In this document: positions 1 through 12,077 of the stretch, one piece after another | How the letters are laid out: each line of letters starts with the position of its first letter | Numbering within the stretch: the first letter of the stretch is position 1 | Assembly: GCA_029339195.1 (NCBI GenBank) | Contig: JAPTJF010000066.1 | Location: 62,001 to 126,000, forward strand | From: Micractinium sp. NFX-FRZ | Taxonomy: Eukaryota > Chlorophyta > Trebouxiophyceae > Chlorellales > Chlorellaceae | Reading direction: 5' to 3' | DNA length: 64,000 nucleotides | Position numbers and translations under genes: made by a program | The notes under the pieces: generated by a model | What the model saw: only the letters and a program-made list of their open reading frames with translations | Databases searched by the model: none | What the model was told of the DNA's origin: nothing

Positions 1-888
1 CATTTCTTTAGAAGGCGGGGAAGCAGGCAGGGTGGCAAACAACGGGCCGCAGAAGCTGGTGCACCCGCCTGGCCGCCGACAGCACCGCCCACCGCTGCCG
101 CTGCCGCTGCAGGCGCTGCGCTACAGGGCTGTCTGCAGCTCCGGTGCTGCCAGCATCCGGCAGGAGTCGATTCTACCCTGCTGCTGCGTGGCTCTCAAAT
201 TGGGCGTCGAATGCACCGCAGCAAGCTGGAAAGGAGGCCTACCTTGGACTTCTTGGCCCAGATCAGTTCAACCAGCAAGGGCGCTGGCCTGCACACGTGG
301 CAGTACATGCGCAGTGAGCCAGGCTATGGTCTGCTTGCAGTGAGGATCCAGGCCAGGGCTAGCCACGCAGACAGGCAACAAGGCCTGCCTTGCCCAGCAG
401 CAGGCGGCACCGCAGCAGCAGGAGGCCGCAATCACAAGGTAGTCGGTCGCACCAGCAGCGCAACATGGCGCCTGCTGCTGCCATCGCCCCGGTCTTTGAA
501 GCTCTCTGCGCATCAGCTGCATGCCAACAAGCCCTTAGCTGCGCACATCCCTGCCCACCTGATCGCTGCCGCAATCTGGGCCGCAAGGTCGCCAAAGGAG
601 GTCCCCTTGGGGCGCTTCCCCCCTGACACGTGGACCAGGCACCCAACCTGGCGTGCAAACTTGCCCCCATTGCGTCCTGCAAGCACGGGCCAGGGACAGA
701 ATTGCAGGTGGGCGGAACCGCCGTGCTGAGTTGCTGGCACACCAGCAACGCTGTTGAACTGTGCTCCAGCATGAGTAGGGTAGGCAGGCGCACTGCACTC
801 GTGCACACAGCAGCAGCAGGCAGCCCGCCTGACCGCCACACTTGCCTGTGCCAGTCACGGTCGCCAGCAAGCAGTCGCCTCCCCTCAC
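1..888. other. Left edge, no gene assigned
   Basis: GC-rich sequence downstream of the last confidently placed exon of the RRM gene. Open frames exist on both strands, but none shows a domain or a convincing splice structure. The terminal exon or 3' UTR of the RRM gene probably lies here. If the last exon is read through without splicing, the frame stays open to a stop at about 535. Confidence 0.4.
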
Positions 889-3739
889 AGCAGGCATGGC
901 AGGCATGCCGCCGTACGCCTTTTGTGCTGCCTCCTCCTCTGGCAGTGGGTAGGCGGGAGGGTCCCTGAGCAGGCGCTGCCTCCGGGCCTCCCACATCTGA
1001 GCGGCTGTCTGCATTGCCAGGAGGGCAGCGGCTCCCTCGCTTGGGTGGTCCTGCCACACAGACTCCACGTTGTTCCACTCGGGCCGCAGGAAGACGCGGT
1101 TGGCGGCGGGGTGCTCAAGCTGCAAGGCGGCGCAACGACGGGAGCGGGAACAGGCGCAGGGGCAGGGTGGAGAGTTCAGTTTGCATTGGGAGGTGGGGGG
1201 GAAGGCACATGGTAGTTGAGAGGCAAAGCAGGCAAGACCTAGAAGCCGCCTGGCTGTGCATGCCTCGCATACAAATGCTGTCAAAGACCATCAGACTGGG
1301 CAGGCTGCATGCACGCGACGCTTCCGGCAATGTGCGCGCAATTACAAACCCAACCTGCGGCAGCCCTACCAGCGCCACAAACCCAACAATGCACACTACT
1401 ACGGCAAGCGCGAATGCTACACCACCCCCCCCTTACCAGCAAGCCCTGCAGGCGGTATGCCACCAGCGCAGCCTGTTGTGCGGTTGCAAGCGTCAGGTGG
1501 GCATAGGAGCCGCGGTCATCCCCTGGAAGCACCCGGACCCGGTTCACCACTGCAGCAGCAGGAGGTCGTCCCATGCGTTCCATGTGAGGGCAGGGGAAGG
1601 AGAGGGCAGGGAAAGTAAAGAGCAGCAAGTGGCAGCCAAACCCAGGGGGCAGTCTGGGCACTCAGACTGCTCATGAACGGCTTGTGGGACACCAGAACAG
1701 CTGCCCCCTTCTTCCACCACCCCGACCCGCCCGTCCCCGGCCACTCACGCTTGCCGCCCGCGCCGTTGACCAGCTCCTCTATGCGCGCCCTTCTCGTGCC
1801 GACTGGCAGACCGCTTAGAAACAGCTTGCGGGAGACGAGCACCCACTCCTGGCCAGGCGCGTCGCCCCTTCGGCGGCCCGCATAGTGCCGCCACAGCAGC
1901 GGCACCAGGCGTGGCTCCTGGCCCAGCGTCGCTGCCAGGCTGGCGCCAAAGGCCGCCCATGGGGGTGCCTCTTTGACTTCCTCCCGCCACGCGGCCTCCC
2001 AGTCCTCCTCCTCAATCACCCGCCGCTCTCTGAGCTCCTCCTCGAACCCATCATCATAGTCATCAAAGCCAATCCCCAGATCCTCATCCTGGCCGTCGTC
2101 ATATCCGTACCCCTCTCCATAGGGGTACCCATCATCCTGCTCCTGAGCATGCTCGTCATAATACCCATCCATGTAGCCACCGCCGCCGCCGTCTGACCAC
2201 CCCTCCTGCTCCTCCTCGTGCTCTGCCTCGTCGCTGCTGCCCTCTGAATACTCCTCCTGCCCGCCGCCGCCCTGCACCTCCAGGCTGCCCCTGCGCTCCG
2301 CCGCCCACGCCGCCTCGGCTGCATCTAGGGCCTCCGCGGCTTGGGCGGCCACGGTGGGGTAGATGCGCTGAATGGCGGCCACCTCCTTCTCCTTTGGGCG
2401 CACGAACAGGCGGACCCCGGGCTGGACCTGCGGGGCAGCAAGTGCAGGGCAGTGCGCGATGCAGGGCGTTAAGTTGTGCCGGGCAGTAAATGGTGGGGCA
2501 GCGAGGCTCAGGCCAGCAAGCGGTGCGAGGCAGGCGAGGCTCAGGCCTGTGAGTGTTGCAGGACAGCAGGGTGCAGGACGGGAAGTGATGCATGCCAGCT
2601 CGCAGCAGCGCAGGAGTAGGCAGGGAGGTGGACAGGCGTGGCTGCTGGTGCAGGCAGCACATGCCACCGCCCCTTGCTGCTGCCGCAACGCACTGCTGGC
2701 CCCGCCACGTTGCCAGGCTGCATCCGCCTCAGTGTTCCATCCGGAGATCTCTCTTAAACCACCCGTCACCCAGTGAATGAAGATGCCGCTCACCTCCTTG
2801 CCCTGCAAATGCGCCAACACCTTGGCAGCCTCGCTGGCGGTGCCCAGCGTCAGCCAGCCGACGTCGCCGTGCCAGTGGGGCCGAGGGAAAGGCGTGGCCG
2901 CGTGCACTGCACAGCATTAGGGGGGCAGCAGGGCAGGGTGCTTCATGCAGGTCACACGTTTGCAGCAATGGAACACCAAGCCAGCAGCTGGCAGGCGCAC
3001 AAGAAGGACGACAGCATGCGGAGTGGGCCGCAGCAGGGCGACAGCATGCAGTGGCGCCCCGGGCAGGGTGGCCAAGCTCAGCAGCTGCCCCACCTGCCAC
3101 TCCACCCATTCTCCGCTACACCGAGCTCCCATCCACCTGTCACACCGCCTCCGCCCGCCCTCCGGCCCACCTACCAAACCGCCTCTGCCCGCCCTCCGAC
3201 CCGCCCGTCACGCCCCTCGCGGCTGCCCTTCCACCCACCCGCCAGCCACCTGCGCCCGCCCACCCACCGCCCGCCACGCCCCCCGCGCCCGCCCGCCCTT
3301 CTACCCACCTGTCACGCCCGCGCCTTGTGCCAGCTGGCACAGCTCTTGGGTGGTCACCCCATGGGGCAGGCCATCAATGTATACGTGCTTAGAGATGAGC
3401 TCCCACACCTCTGAAGGCTTCCCCTTCCTGGCCGGGTGCCTGAGGTCCTGCACGAGCACCGGCACCAGCCGAGGCTCGCTCTCATCATGCTCCCTCAAGG
3501 GCTCAGGCGAGGCATTCTCTGGCCGCCAGGAGACCGCAGGCGAGCCTGCATCGGCGGCACTGCGGTCGCTTTGCGTGCTGCGGCTGCGGCTGCGGCGCCG
3601 GCGCCGGCGCCGGCTGTCGTCGCTGCTGACGCTGGGGGAGCGCTGCCGCAGGCGCCCCCTGGCAGGCGCGGCATCCTCCTGCTGCTGCGGAGGCTGCTGC
3701 TGCTGCGGCGGCGGCGGCTGTTGCGCCTGCTGCTGCTGC

Positions 3740-3771
<32 letters not shown>

Positions 3772-5415
3772 CCGCCGCCGGGCCAGCTGCTCCTGCCGCC
3801 GCTCCTGCTGCTGCCGCTGCGCCCTGGCCAGAGCAGCAGCAATGTCGGCGGGCCCCACATGCACGGGCTTCTCCTGCTGCTGCTGCTGCCGTGCCTCTTC
3901 CTCTTCCTGCCGGATCTTCTGCCGGTACTGCTCCTTCAGCTGCTCCCTGGTAAGGGACTGCTGCCTGCCCGCAGGGCGTGCCTGTGCACTACCTGCCTGT
4001 CCCAAGGCCGGCGCTGCCTGCGGGCCCCCTGCCATTGCAGCGGTAGGGGCTGCCACAGCAGCATGGGGTGCCGCACGGCCGGGCCTGATGCCCGCACGGT
4101 TCAGTGGGGCGGCTGCGGTTGCCCTGCGCGCTGCAGCTCCCGCCGGCCGTGCACCTGCTGCCACAGCCGCTGCTGCTGATGATGACGGTCGTGGGCCTGC
4201 CGCTGCTGCTGCTGCCGCCGACGGCCTTGAGCCTGCTGCTGCTGACAAGGGCCGTGCGCCTGCCGCTGCTGCTGCTGACGCTGACTGTGCCCGTGCTGTG
4301 GGTGCAGCAGCTGCCCGGGCCCCTGCCGCCGCTGCTGCTGCCGCGACCGGATGTGCCCCTGCCGCCGCTTCTGCCGCCGCCGGTCTTGGAACTGACACCG
4401 CACGTGGTGGTGCCGGCCGTGCAGCTGCTGCCGCTGCTGCTGCCACCCCCTGCGCACATGGGCGTGTTGCTTCGGGCTGCACCTGTGCTGCTGCTGCTAC
4501 TTCAGCGGCGGCAGCGGCGACCGAATGTGTACCTGCTGCTTCTGCTGCGTCTGCTGCATCCGCCGCTGCTGGCACTGCCGCAGCAGCCGGCCCGGCACCT
4601 CTGCGTGCACCTACTGCTGCTGGCCGGGCACCCGGTGGTGCATCAAGACGCTGCTCCCGAGGCTGCTCCTGTCCTTGCTGCTCCTGCGGCTGCAGCGGCC
4701 TGTGCTCTTGAGATCCTTGCTGGCGCTCTCCTTGCTGCATGCCTCCCCGACTTCTCACCGGCTGCTGCAGCACTGGAAGGTCTTCAGAGGAAGATGAGGA
4801 GGCTGGGCTAGCCGGCTGCGCCTGCTCTCGCGGCTGCTGCTCTGCCTCATTTGGCTGCCGGCCTGCCTGCTGCAAACGACGGCGCCGCCGCTGAGGCTGC
4901 TGCAGCACGGGGATGTCATCCGAAGAAGTGGAGGAGGAGGCTGGGCTAGCCGGCTGCCCCTGCTCCTGCGGGTGCTGCCCTTCCGACGCGTCTGGCCGCC
5001 GGCCACCCTGCTGCAGGCCTGCACGCCGCAGCTGTGGCAGCTGCAGCAGTGGTATGTCATCTGAGGAGCGAGAAGAGGCTGGGCTGTGCCGCCGCCGCCG
5101 CCGCCGGCGGGGTGGCTCAACATCTGATTCCTCATCTCCGGTGCTCGCCTCCCTCTCGTCCCGCCGCGCCCGCTGCTGCACCGGCTGCTGTGCTGGCCGG
5201 GGCTGCCGGTCCCCATGCTGCTGCTCTGCCTGCACGACCTGAGCCCCAGGCTCGCCCTGCTCCTCCCCCTCCTCTGCCTGCCGGCGCCGCCGGCGTCGCC
5301 CTGCCTGCTGTGCTGCCCGCCGGTGCTGCCGCTGGGGGAGGCCCGGCAGCTCCCAGCGCGCGCCGTGCAGGGGAGGCGCCCAATCTGCAGAGGAAGGGGA
5401 GATGGGCACGCACAT
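889..5415 (-). CDS. Tandem RRM RNA-binding protein with RS-like and Gln/Ala-rich N-terminus
   Basis: Five coding exons with matching phases: 5415-3309, 2906-2770, 2427-1749, 1549-1437, 1119 to about 889 (about 1089 residues; the C-terminus is not fixed). Residues about 110-232 hold three tandem repeats of about 40 residues with the core SPASSxSSDDIPxLQ. An Ala-rich stretch, a Gln-rich coiled coil (REQLKEQYRQKIRQEEEE) and an RS-like patch (RRRRSRSRSTQSDRS) follow. Two copies of one module then appear. Each has an EPRLVP lead-in, an RRM RNP2-like strand (KHVYIDGLP; KLFLSGLP), an intron inside the RRM, the second RRM half (DVGWLTLGTASEAAKVLAHL; GSYAHLTLATAQQAALVAYR), and a tail (VRLFVRPKEKE; RVFLRPEWNN) with an Ala-rich helix. 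The linker between modules is Asp/Glu/Gly/Tyr-rich. A nuclear RNA-processing role is inferred from RRM plus RS-like sequence. The start is the in-frame ATG at 5415; a further upstream exon is possible. Confidence 0.7.
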
Positions 5416-5707
5416 AAGAACTACTGGGCACAGGTCCTCATGGACACCACCCAAACGGAGCCGCCCCTGCAGGAGCAAGCAGGGTATGCTGGGAAGATGA
5501 GCAGGCTCTGAGTCTGCCGGGGTGGGAGAGGGGCGCAGCTGGTGGTGCTATTTTTGATAGCTCCAAGATAGAGGCTCAAACACGATAGACCAGTCACTGT
5601 CGGAAGCCCCGAAAGGCTAGCGGGCACAGCACGCTGGGAGATGAACAGGCAGGCCGGGCTCTGTACAGTCGGCTACGCCGCCCGCCTGCCGTGCCCTGCC
5701 CAACTAG

Positions 5708-6038
5708 CTATTGCTCACGTTGGGGGGCCTCGCCACCGGCATCATCCGCGCCATCTGCAGCCTCTGCTGCCGCTGCCTGCTCCTGCGGAGGCCTGCCGCC
5801 TGGGCTGCGCAGCATGCTGCGCCCCGCCCCTGGCCCGCCTGCATCCCAGGACAGAGCGCCAGCTGGCAGCTCCCAGTGGCGATACAGCTGCGCCCGCTCC
5901 GACACAGTCAGCCTGCGGGCTTCAGACGGCGCCTGCCTGCGCCGCTGCCGCTGCCCCTGCTGCCCCTGCTGCTCGCCGTCCGCGGCCACGCCAACGGCCG
6001 CCTCCCCCTCCCCTGCCGCAAGCTGCAGATGGGCCAGT

Positions 6039-6073
<35 letters not shown>

Positions 6074-9000
6074 CTCCTCGCTGCTGCTGCTGCTACTACT
6101 GCTGCTGTTCTCTGCTGCGCCTGCCTCCCTCTCCCCCGCCTCCTCCTCCTCCTCATAATCTGAAGGCAGGCTCAGAGGCTCAGAGCTGCAAGGTGACTGA
6201 TCTGGGCCAAAGCCCATGCCCACAGCTGAGCGCTGCCGCCGCAGGCGCCGGACAGCCGCCGCGGCCGGCCCCTCGCCTGGCTGCTCCCCAGCCTCCGCTG
6301 CCGGCTGTTGCAGAGGCTGCGCTGCCGGCCGCTGCAGAGGCTGCACGTCCGCCGGCTGCTGCTGCAGAGGCTGCACATCCGCATGCTGCTGCTGGAGAGG
6401 CAGCACGTCTGCACGCTGCTGCTGGAGAGGCTGCACGTCTGCACGCTGCTGCTGCAAAGGCTGCCTATCTGCCGGCTGCGCCTGCAGGGCCTGCTCTCCT
6501 GCAGTCGGTTGCTGTGCTTGCTGATGCTCCGCAGGCCTGGCTGGCTCCCCAGGAGGATCAAACATGTCCAGCAAGCCAGCGCCGCTGCCGCCGGCTGCCA
6601 GCTCTTCAATGGTGGCCACCAGCAAGCGGCCTCTGCTGCTGCCCTCCCGCTGCGCTGGCTGAGGCTGCTGGGCCCTGGGCTGCTGCTCCCGCTGCCCCTC
6701 CCGCTGTTGCTGTGGTGCCCCAGGCTGCGCTGCCCTGGAAGGCTGCTGCTGTGCCCCAGTCTGCTGCTGCTGCTGCAGCTGCCTGGGGTGCTCCGGTTGG
6801 GGGTGTCGGGGCAGCGGTTGCTGCTCCCTGTGCTGTTGCTGCTCCTGCCGCTCGGGTGCCTGCAAATGCTGCTGCTGCTGCTGGCGCTCATGCAGCTGAA
6901 GGTGCAGCTGCTGAGGCCGCTCTTGCTGCAGTCGTGCCTGCTCTGGAGGCTGTGGGCGCAATTGCTGTTGCTGGGGCAGCCGAGGCTGCTGCGCCTGCTG
7001 CGGCTCCTGCTGCTGCCGCTGCGCCTGCTGCAGCTGCCGAGGTTGCCGCTGCAGCTGCTGCATCTGTGGCTGCCGAGTTTCTTGAGGCTGCCGCCGCTGT
7101 GCCTGCTGCCGCTGTGCCTGCTGCCACTGGCGCTGTGCATGCCGCCGCTGTGCGTGCTGCGGCTGGCCCTCAGGCTGCTGCTGCTGCTGCGCCCGCTGTG
7201 GCGCCGCAACTTCGCCCAGCGGCCGCATCCTGCCGTCGTGCCTCTTGGCATAGCTGTAGCAGCCCACACACATGCGCACCTTGCGCCTGGTGGGGTGGCG
7301 GTGCGGGTGGCGGCAGCCTGGCGCTGCAGCGCAGGAGAGGGCCGGCAAAAGCGTCAGCAGGTGTGGGTGTAGAAGAGGCAAGACTTACCTGCTCCCTGGG
7401 TTGCAGCAAGAAGTCTACCCCCACAAACACGCCAGCCCGCGGTGCGTACATGCACAATTGTCACGGGAATGCACCCAGAGCTGCCCACACACACCTGGGC
7501 GCAGGCCACAGTGCCCGCACGGCTTCTGAGCAGCTTCCTCCACAGCCGCCTGCTCCGCGGCAATGTCCTCCTGCCGGTGCCACAGCTCAGGCGGGCGGGG
7601 CGCGCCGCCGTGCTTGCTGGCGTAGAGCGCGCAGGCTGCATGGGCAAGGGTGGGCAGCAGATTTACTGGCCTTCAGCTGGGGACAGGACTGGCTCGAACT
7701 TCAGCAAGTGGCAGCAGCTGCCAGCTGTTGATGTGAGCACTGGCAGTCTGGCCTTCCCACTGTCTGCCCACCTGCCCGCCCGCACCATGCCTGCTCACCT
7801 CCACACATGCGCTCAAGCGTGTCGATGTGCCGCCGCCAGGAGGCAACCCCCGTGACGCCACAGTTGGCGCACTGCAGCAGGAGTTAGACACGAGCCACGA
7901 GATGACGGCAGCCAGGAGATGATGGGAGCCAGGGAGATGACGGGAGCCAGGAGATGACACGAGCCAGGAGATGACACGAGCCAGGAGATGACACGAGCCA
8001 GTGGAGGTCAACTAAGTGGGTGGCAACTGACAGGAGGGGATGGCAGGTGGCACACACACACCCGTGCACAGCTTGCACTACCGGGTCCCAACTGCCAAGT
8101 TGATTGCATCCCCTCATTCTTTCTTGCTGCCAGCGGGCCGCCCACCTGCTTCACTCCGGCCTCCCGCTCGTTCCGGCGGACCTGCGCCAGGCGGCACAGC
8201 CGGGCAGGGCGCATCTGCCGATCGTGCTTGCAGCACCAGATGTAGCAGGCGCCGCAGAGAGGGGCCTGCAGGTGGGCACACAGCCAGGCAGAGAGAGGGG
8301 GAGGGTTGGAGGAAGGAAGGAGAGACAGAAGAAGGTGGCAGGCAGGGCAGTGTGTTGGGGCGGCACCAGTTGAGAGCGTGCACAGCACGAGTGCTGCTAT
8401 GACCATTGTGAGAGGGGTGTACTGCTGTTGGCAGCAGTGCATCCTGGCCAGCCCGACCTGCCGCCCACAGAAGTGCGCCTGATTTTGGTACAGGCAGAAC
8501 AGGGGGTGCTGACTGTGCCACACCGTGACCGTTATGTCACAGGGAGATGGAGAAAAACGGTCGAAAGAAACGGAAATAGAAACTGATTTGATTGCATTGC
8601 AGCTGCACATCGCTCACCAGTGTGCCTGGGTGCCTCCCAAAGTTCTGCCCCTCTCGCCTCTCCACGCCGCACGCCGGGTTGCTGCAGTGCACAGCAGCCT
8701 CCTCCCCCGCCGCAGCTGCCCGCTCCTGCCGCTGCACTTCTGTGAGCCGCACCCGCCGCTCGGGGCGCATCGCCCCGCCGTGATCTCGGGCGTACTGAGC
8801 GCAGGGAGAACAGAGCGCGACCTGAGGGCAAGGACACAGGGAAGGACGGACTGTGTTGTGCTCAGAGCAGGAGGCAGGGAAGGGCAGTAGGCACCTGCTT
8901 GGCAACAGTTGCCCGGCACGCAGCGTGCGCTGTGGTTGAGCCAAGTACCACCGCATGGCAGCAGCATGTGCTGCCCAACCGACCTGCGTCTCCGGGTGAC

Positions 9001-11422
9001 GGCCCCAGATGTCGCCTTGCTCCTTGACTGCCCCACAGGCAGCGTTGCGGCAGCGCAGCTGCCCAGTTGCCGCCTCCTCCGCCGCCTCCTCCCGCTGCTG
9101 CCGGCTGCGCAAGATAAGATGCTGCGGGCGATCTGCGCCGCCGTGCTTCTGCACGTACTGCTTGCAGGCGGAGCACAGGCGCCGGCCGGTGGTGGGGTGC
9201 AGGCCGGCACCGCGCCCTGCAGCCTCGCCGCAGTGCGTGCACACACGGCTGTCCTGCTGCGCCCCGCCGGCTGCTGCTGCATCTAGCGCTGCCGCCTCAT
9301 CTGCGGCACCCTCTGCTGGCGGGACCTCGGCCTCGGCGGCACCTACTGGCAGCGCCTGTGCTGCAGCAACCCCTGCCGGCGGGGCCTCAGATGCCGGGGC
9401 GCCTGCTGGTAGCGCCTCAGCTGGGGCGCCCTCTGCCGGCGCGGCCTCGGCTGCAGGGGCACCCGCTGCTGGCAGGGCCTGTGCCGCTGCATGCTCTGCA
9501 GGGGCGTCATCTGCTGCCACGTCTGTTGCTGCTGCTTCCTCTGGTGTTGCCGCTTGTATTGCTGCTGCTGGTTCTACGGCTGCTTTTGGCCCTTCCACTG
9601 CTGGGGGCGCGGCTGCAGGCGAGGCAGCAGCTGCAGCACAAGCATCTGGCACAGCTGCCGCGTCTGCCGGCACAGCTCTTTCCGCCCATTCCAGTGCCGT
9701 TGTTACTGCGGCTGGCGAGCTTGTGCCTACGGGTGCTGCAGCTGCTGGCGAGAAAACAGCAGACTGCTCCGCTTTCGGCTCCGCCGCTGGCCCAGCAGCC
9801 TGCTCAGCTTCTGGCTCTGCCACTGGCCCAGCAGCCTGCTCTGCCTTCGGCTCTGCCGCTGGCCGAGCAGCCTGCTCAGCTTTCGGCTCCACAGCCTGCT
9901 CCGCATTTGGCTCACCCGCCAACTCAGCTGCCTGCACAGCATGGATGGGCAGGAGGGTAGAGCAGGCCACTTGTGAAGCCAGGAGGGCAGCAAGCCCTGG
10001 CAGGCGGGGCAACCTTCATGCCATGCTCAGAAACCTTTACACCAAGCTGCCCCGTTCCGCTGACGGAATACACCTCAACATTGTGCCACTGTTTGTGTTG
10101 GGGTGAGATTGCACCGCCGCCCTCACCTGTGCCTCGCCCTCGCCTCTGCTAACCCCATCCGTGGCTGGCAGGACGACTGGCGCCTGGGCGGGCGCTACCG
10201 CCTCAATCTTGACAGCTGCTGGTGGTACCAAGGCGCCGCCCAGCTGCTGCTGCTGCTGCTGCTGCTGTTGCTGCAGCTGCGGCTGCGGCGGTGGATGCAG
10301 CTGTGGCTGCGGCTGCTGCTGTTGCCGCCGGTGCCTGCCGTGCCACCACCAGAGCTCGCCGGGCCGCAGCGCTGGCAGCGCCCCGCTGTGCCTGTCGGCA
10401 TACATGCGGCACGGGCCGCACACCCGCCGTCCCTGGCCCCCTGCCGCCTCCCGACGCCACTCATAGCCAGCAGTGGGCCCCGGCTGGGTGGCGCCGCAGT
10501 GCTCACACCGTGCCGGCGCTGGCGAAGCTGGGCTGGCCTGCGGGTGCCGCAGTGGTGACATGGCAGCTGCTGCTGCTGCGCCGGCAGCCGGGCTGCCCAA
10601 CCCTACTTCCAGTGGCTCTTGCTTGATGGCTGGCTGCTGCCCCTGCTCCAGCTTCTCGACCTCCTGCTCCTGCTTTGCCGGTTGCCCTGCAGGCCTATCC
10701 TGCTGCGGTGGTGAGGGCTTCTGTTCCTGCTCCTCCTTGTTCTCCTGCTGCTGCGGCGGCGGCTGTGGCGGCGGCTGTGACAGCAGCGGATCCGGCTTCT
10801 CCTCCTCCTTCTCCTCCTTCTTTACCAGCAAATCATGTGCCTGCATGGCAATATGAGCAGTGCAGCAATGGTACAGAGGTGGTACTGCAGCACTGGGGCG
10901 CGGTGCCTTTGTGGTGGTGGTGCTCCATGTGCCACATGCGTCGAGGCAGCAGCCACACTGCGCTGCATGACTGCATGGCTTAATGCCAGCACCCCTCACC
11001 TGAGCTTCAGCGGTAGCATCCTCAGCGGGGGCTGCACGCTGCACGCCACCAGGGCGCTCGGGCAGCGCCAGGTTCGACGGCGCCGCGTCGGCAAGCACAG
11101 GCCGGTGCACTGCGTGCTTCTTGGCATAGCTCTGGCACTTGGCACAGAGTCGGCCAACCTTGGTGCCCCAGTGGTTGAGGTACCACCCGTTGACCCCCGA
11201 TTGCAGGGCTCCGCAGTTCTCGCACTTCGTGCCTGCAGAAAGACGGGGCCGCTTGGGAGCGCGCCCTCCGCTGCCGATGCCGCCGCCAGCGGCGGCGGCG
11301 GCAGCACCGTCGTCGCCCGTGGCGTCCACCGCTGCTGCTGGGTAGCCGGCATCGGCAATGAGTACGTCCTCAGCAGAGGCGAGGGGCGCAGCCTCCCGCT
11401 TTGCCGCTTGGGTGTGCCGCAT
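5708..11422 (-). CDS. Multi-finger GATA-type zinc finger protein (seven fingers)
   Basis: Nine exons with closing phases: 11422-11000, 10840-10127, 9931-8984, 8821-8618, 8265-8146, 7871-7799, 7635-7495, 7414-7389, 7279-5708; 1406 residues. Seven Cys4 fingers follow one pattern: CxxC (CxxxxC in fingers 4 and 5), 16-25 residues, CxxC, then a Y-A-x-x-H-x-G-x-x-RP tail like that of GATA fingers. First halves: CENC, CEHC, CTHC, CRNAAC, CSNPAC, CANC, CGHC. Second halves: CAKCQSYAKKH, CGPCRMYADRH, CSACKQYVQKH, CSPCAQYARDH, CGACYIWCCKH, CGACALYASKH, CVGCYSYAKRH. Fingers 4-7 are each split by an intron. Exon 3 opens with four repeats like AEPKAEQAAGP. The last exon (524 codons) is Gln-rich with five ADVQPLQQQ-like repeats and a Glu/Ser acidic run. 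GATA fingers bind DNA, so a transcription factor is likely, though the fingers could also mediate protein contacts. The ATG at 11422 is the first in frame. Confidence 0.85.
7889..8000. repeat. Minisatellite in GATA-finger gene intron
   Basis: About five to six imperfect copies of a 19-20 bp unit resembling gagccaggagatgacac lie in the intron between exons 5 and 6 of the zinc finger gene. The three right-hand copies are nearly identical. There are no spacers, so this is not a CRISPR array. Confidence 0.85.
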
Positions 11423-12077
11423 GTTGCGGAAGGCTCCCTACCCGCTGGCAGAGGGTGGTGAAGCGGCCTTGAAGATGCTCAAGTGTGCCACGAATTAGTA
11501 GAAAGCGCTACATGCTGCAGAAAATGGCGTCGGGGGCGCATAAGGGGTGTTCTAGGTCCGTTCCCGCAGGGGCTACAGGTGAAGCAGAACGAAGCGGGGA
11601 AAGTACACATGCACTAATTGAAACGCGCTGGGCACTTTGAGGTCCTAAGCAACGCAACCTAACGTTGAACAGGGCAGCACAGCGCAGCGGGGGACGGAAG
11701 GCGGCGGCTGGCCGGCCGAGTTGATTGGTCGAGCCAAACGACATCCACCCCCTGCATTGAAGGCTCACCCTTTGCATATTGTTGTCCAATGAAATTGTTC
11801 AACTTGTCTGCATTCCCACCCCTTGCATGCTCCCTGGCGACCCTCCTATTCTCTCGTCGTTTCAACACACGACAGGCTCCAACGGGTGATGAGTTGCTGG
11901 CGGCAAGTACAGCATGGCTCAAGGCGTTGAAGGCTGTGAGAGGAGTCAAGGCAGGTGCAGCCTGGGGTTGAAGCAGTACGTGAGGCATGTGCAGCAGCGA
12001 AGGAAGGCAGGAGAGCACGAGGCCAGGCGTCAAGGGCCATGCTGTTGCGTTGGCCGAGCAGAGCTCATGCCCAGAGA
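11423..12077. other. Intergenic region between GATA-finger and F-box genes
   Basis: Holds the promoter and 5' UTR of the zinc finger gene and the 3' UTR of the F-box gene, both on the minus strand. Its AT content is higher than in the flanking exons. I see no ORF with a domain and no RNA gene. Confidence 0.5.

Noticed and set aside
2945..4711. 588-codon plus-strand open frame rich in Ser, Cys, Ala
   Set aside because: It is the antisense of the Gln/Ala/Arg-rich exon of the RRM gene. GC-rich CAG/GCN codons leave all frames open. No domain, and the opposite strand has clear RRM motifs and splice logic.
5641..7731. 696-codon plus-strand open frame
   Set aside because: Antisense of the Gln-rich last exon of the GATA-finger gene; composition is only Ala/Leu/Pro/Cys with no motif.
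7889..8000. Possible CRISPR-like direct repeats
   Set aside because: Units are contiguous without spacers and lie in an intron of a eukaryotic gene.
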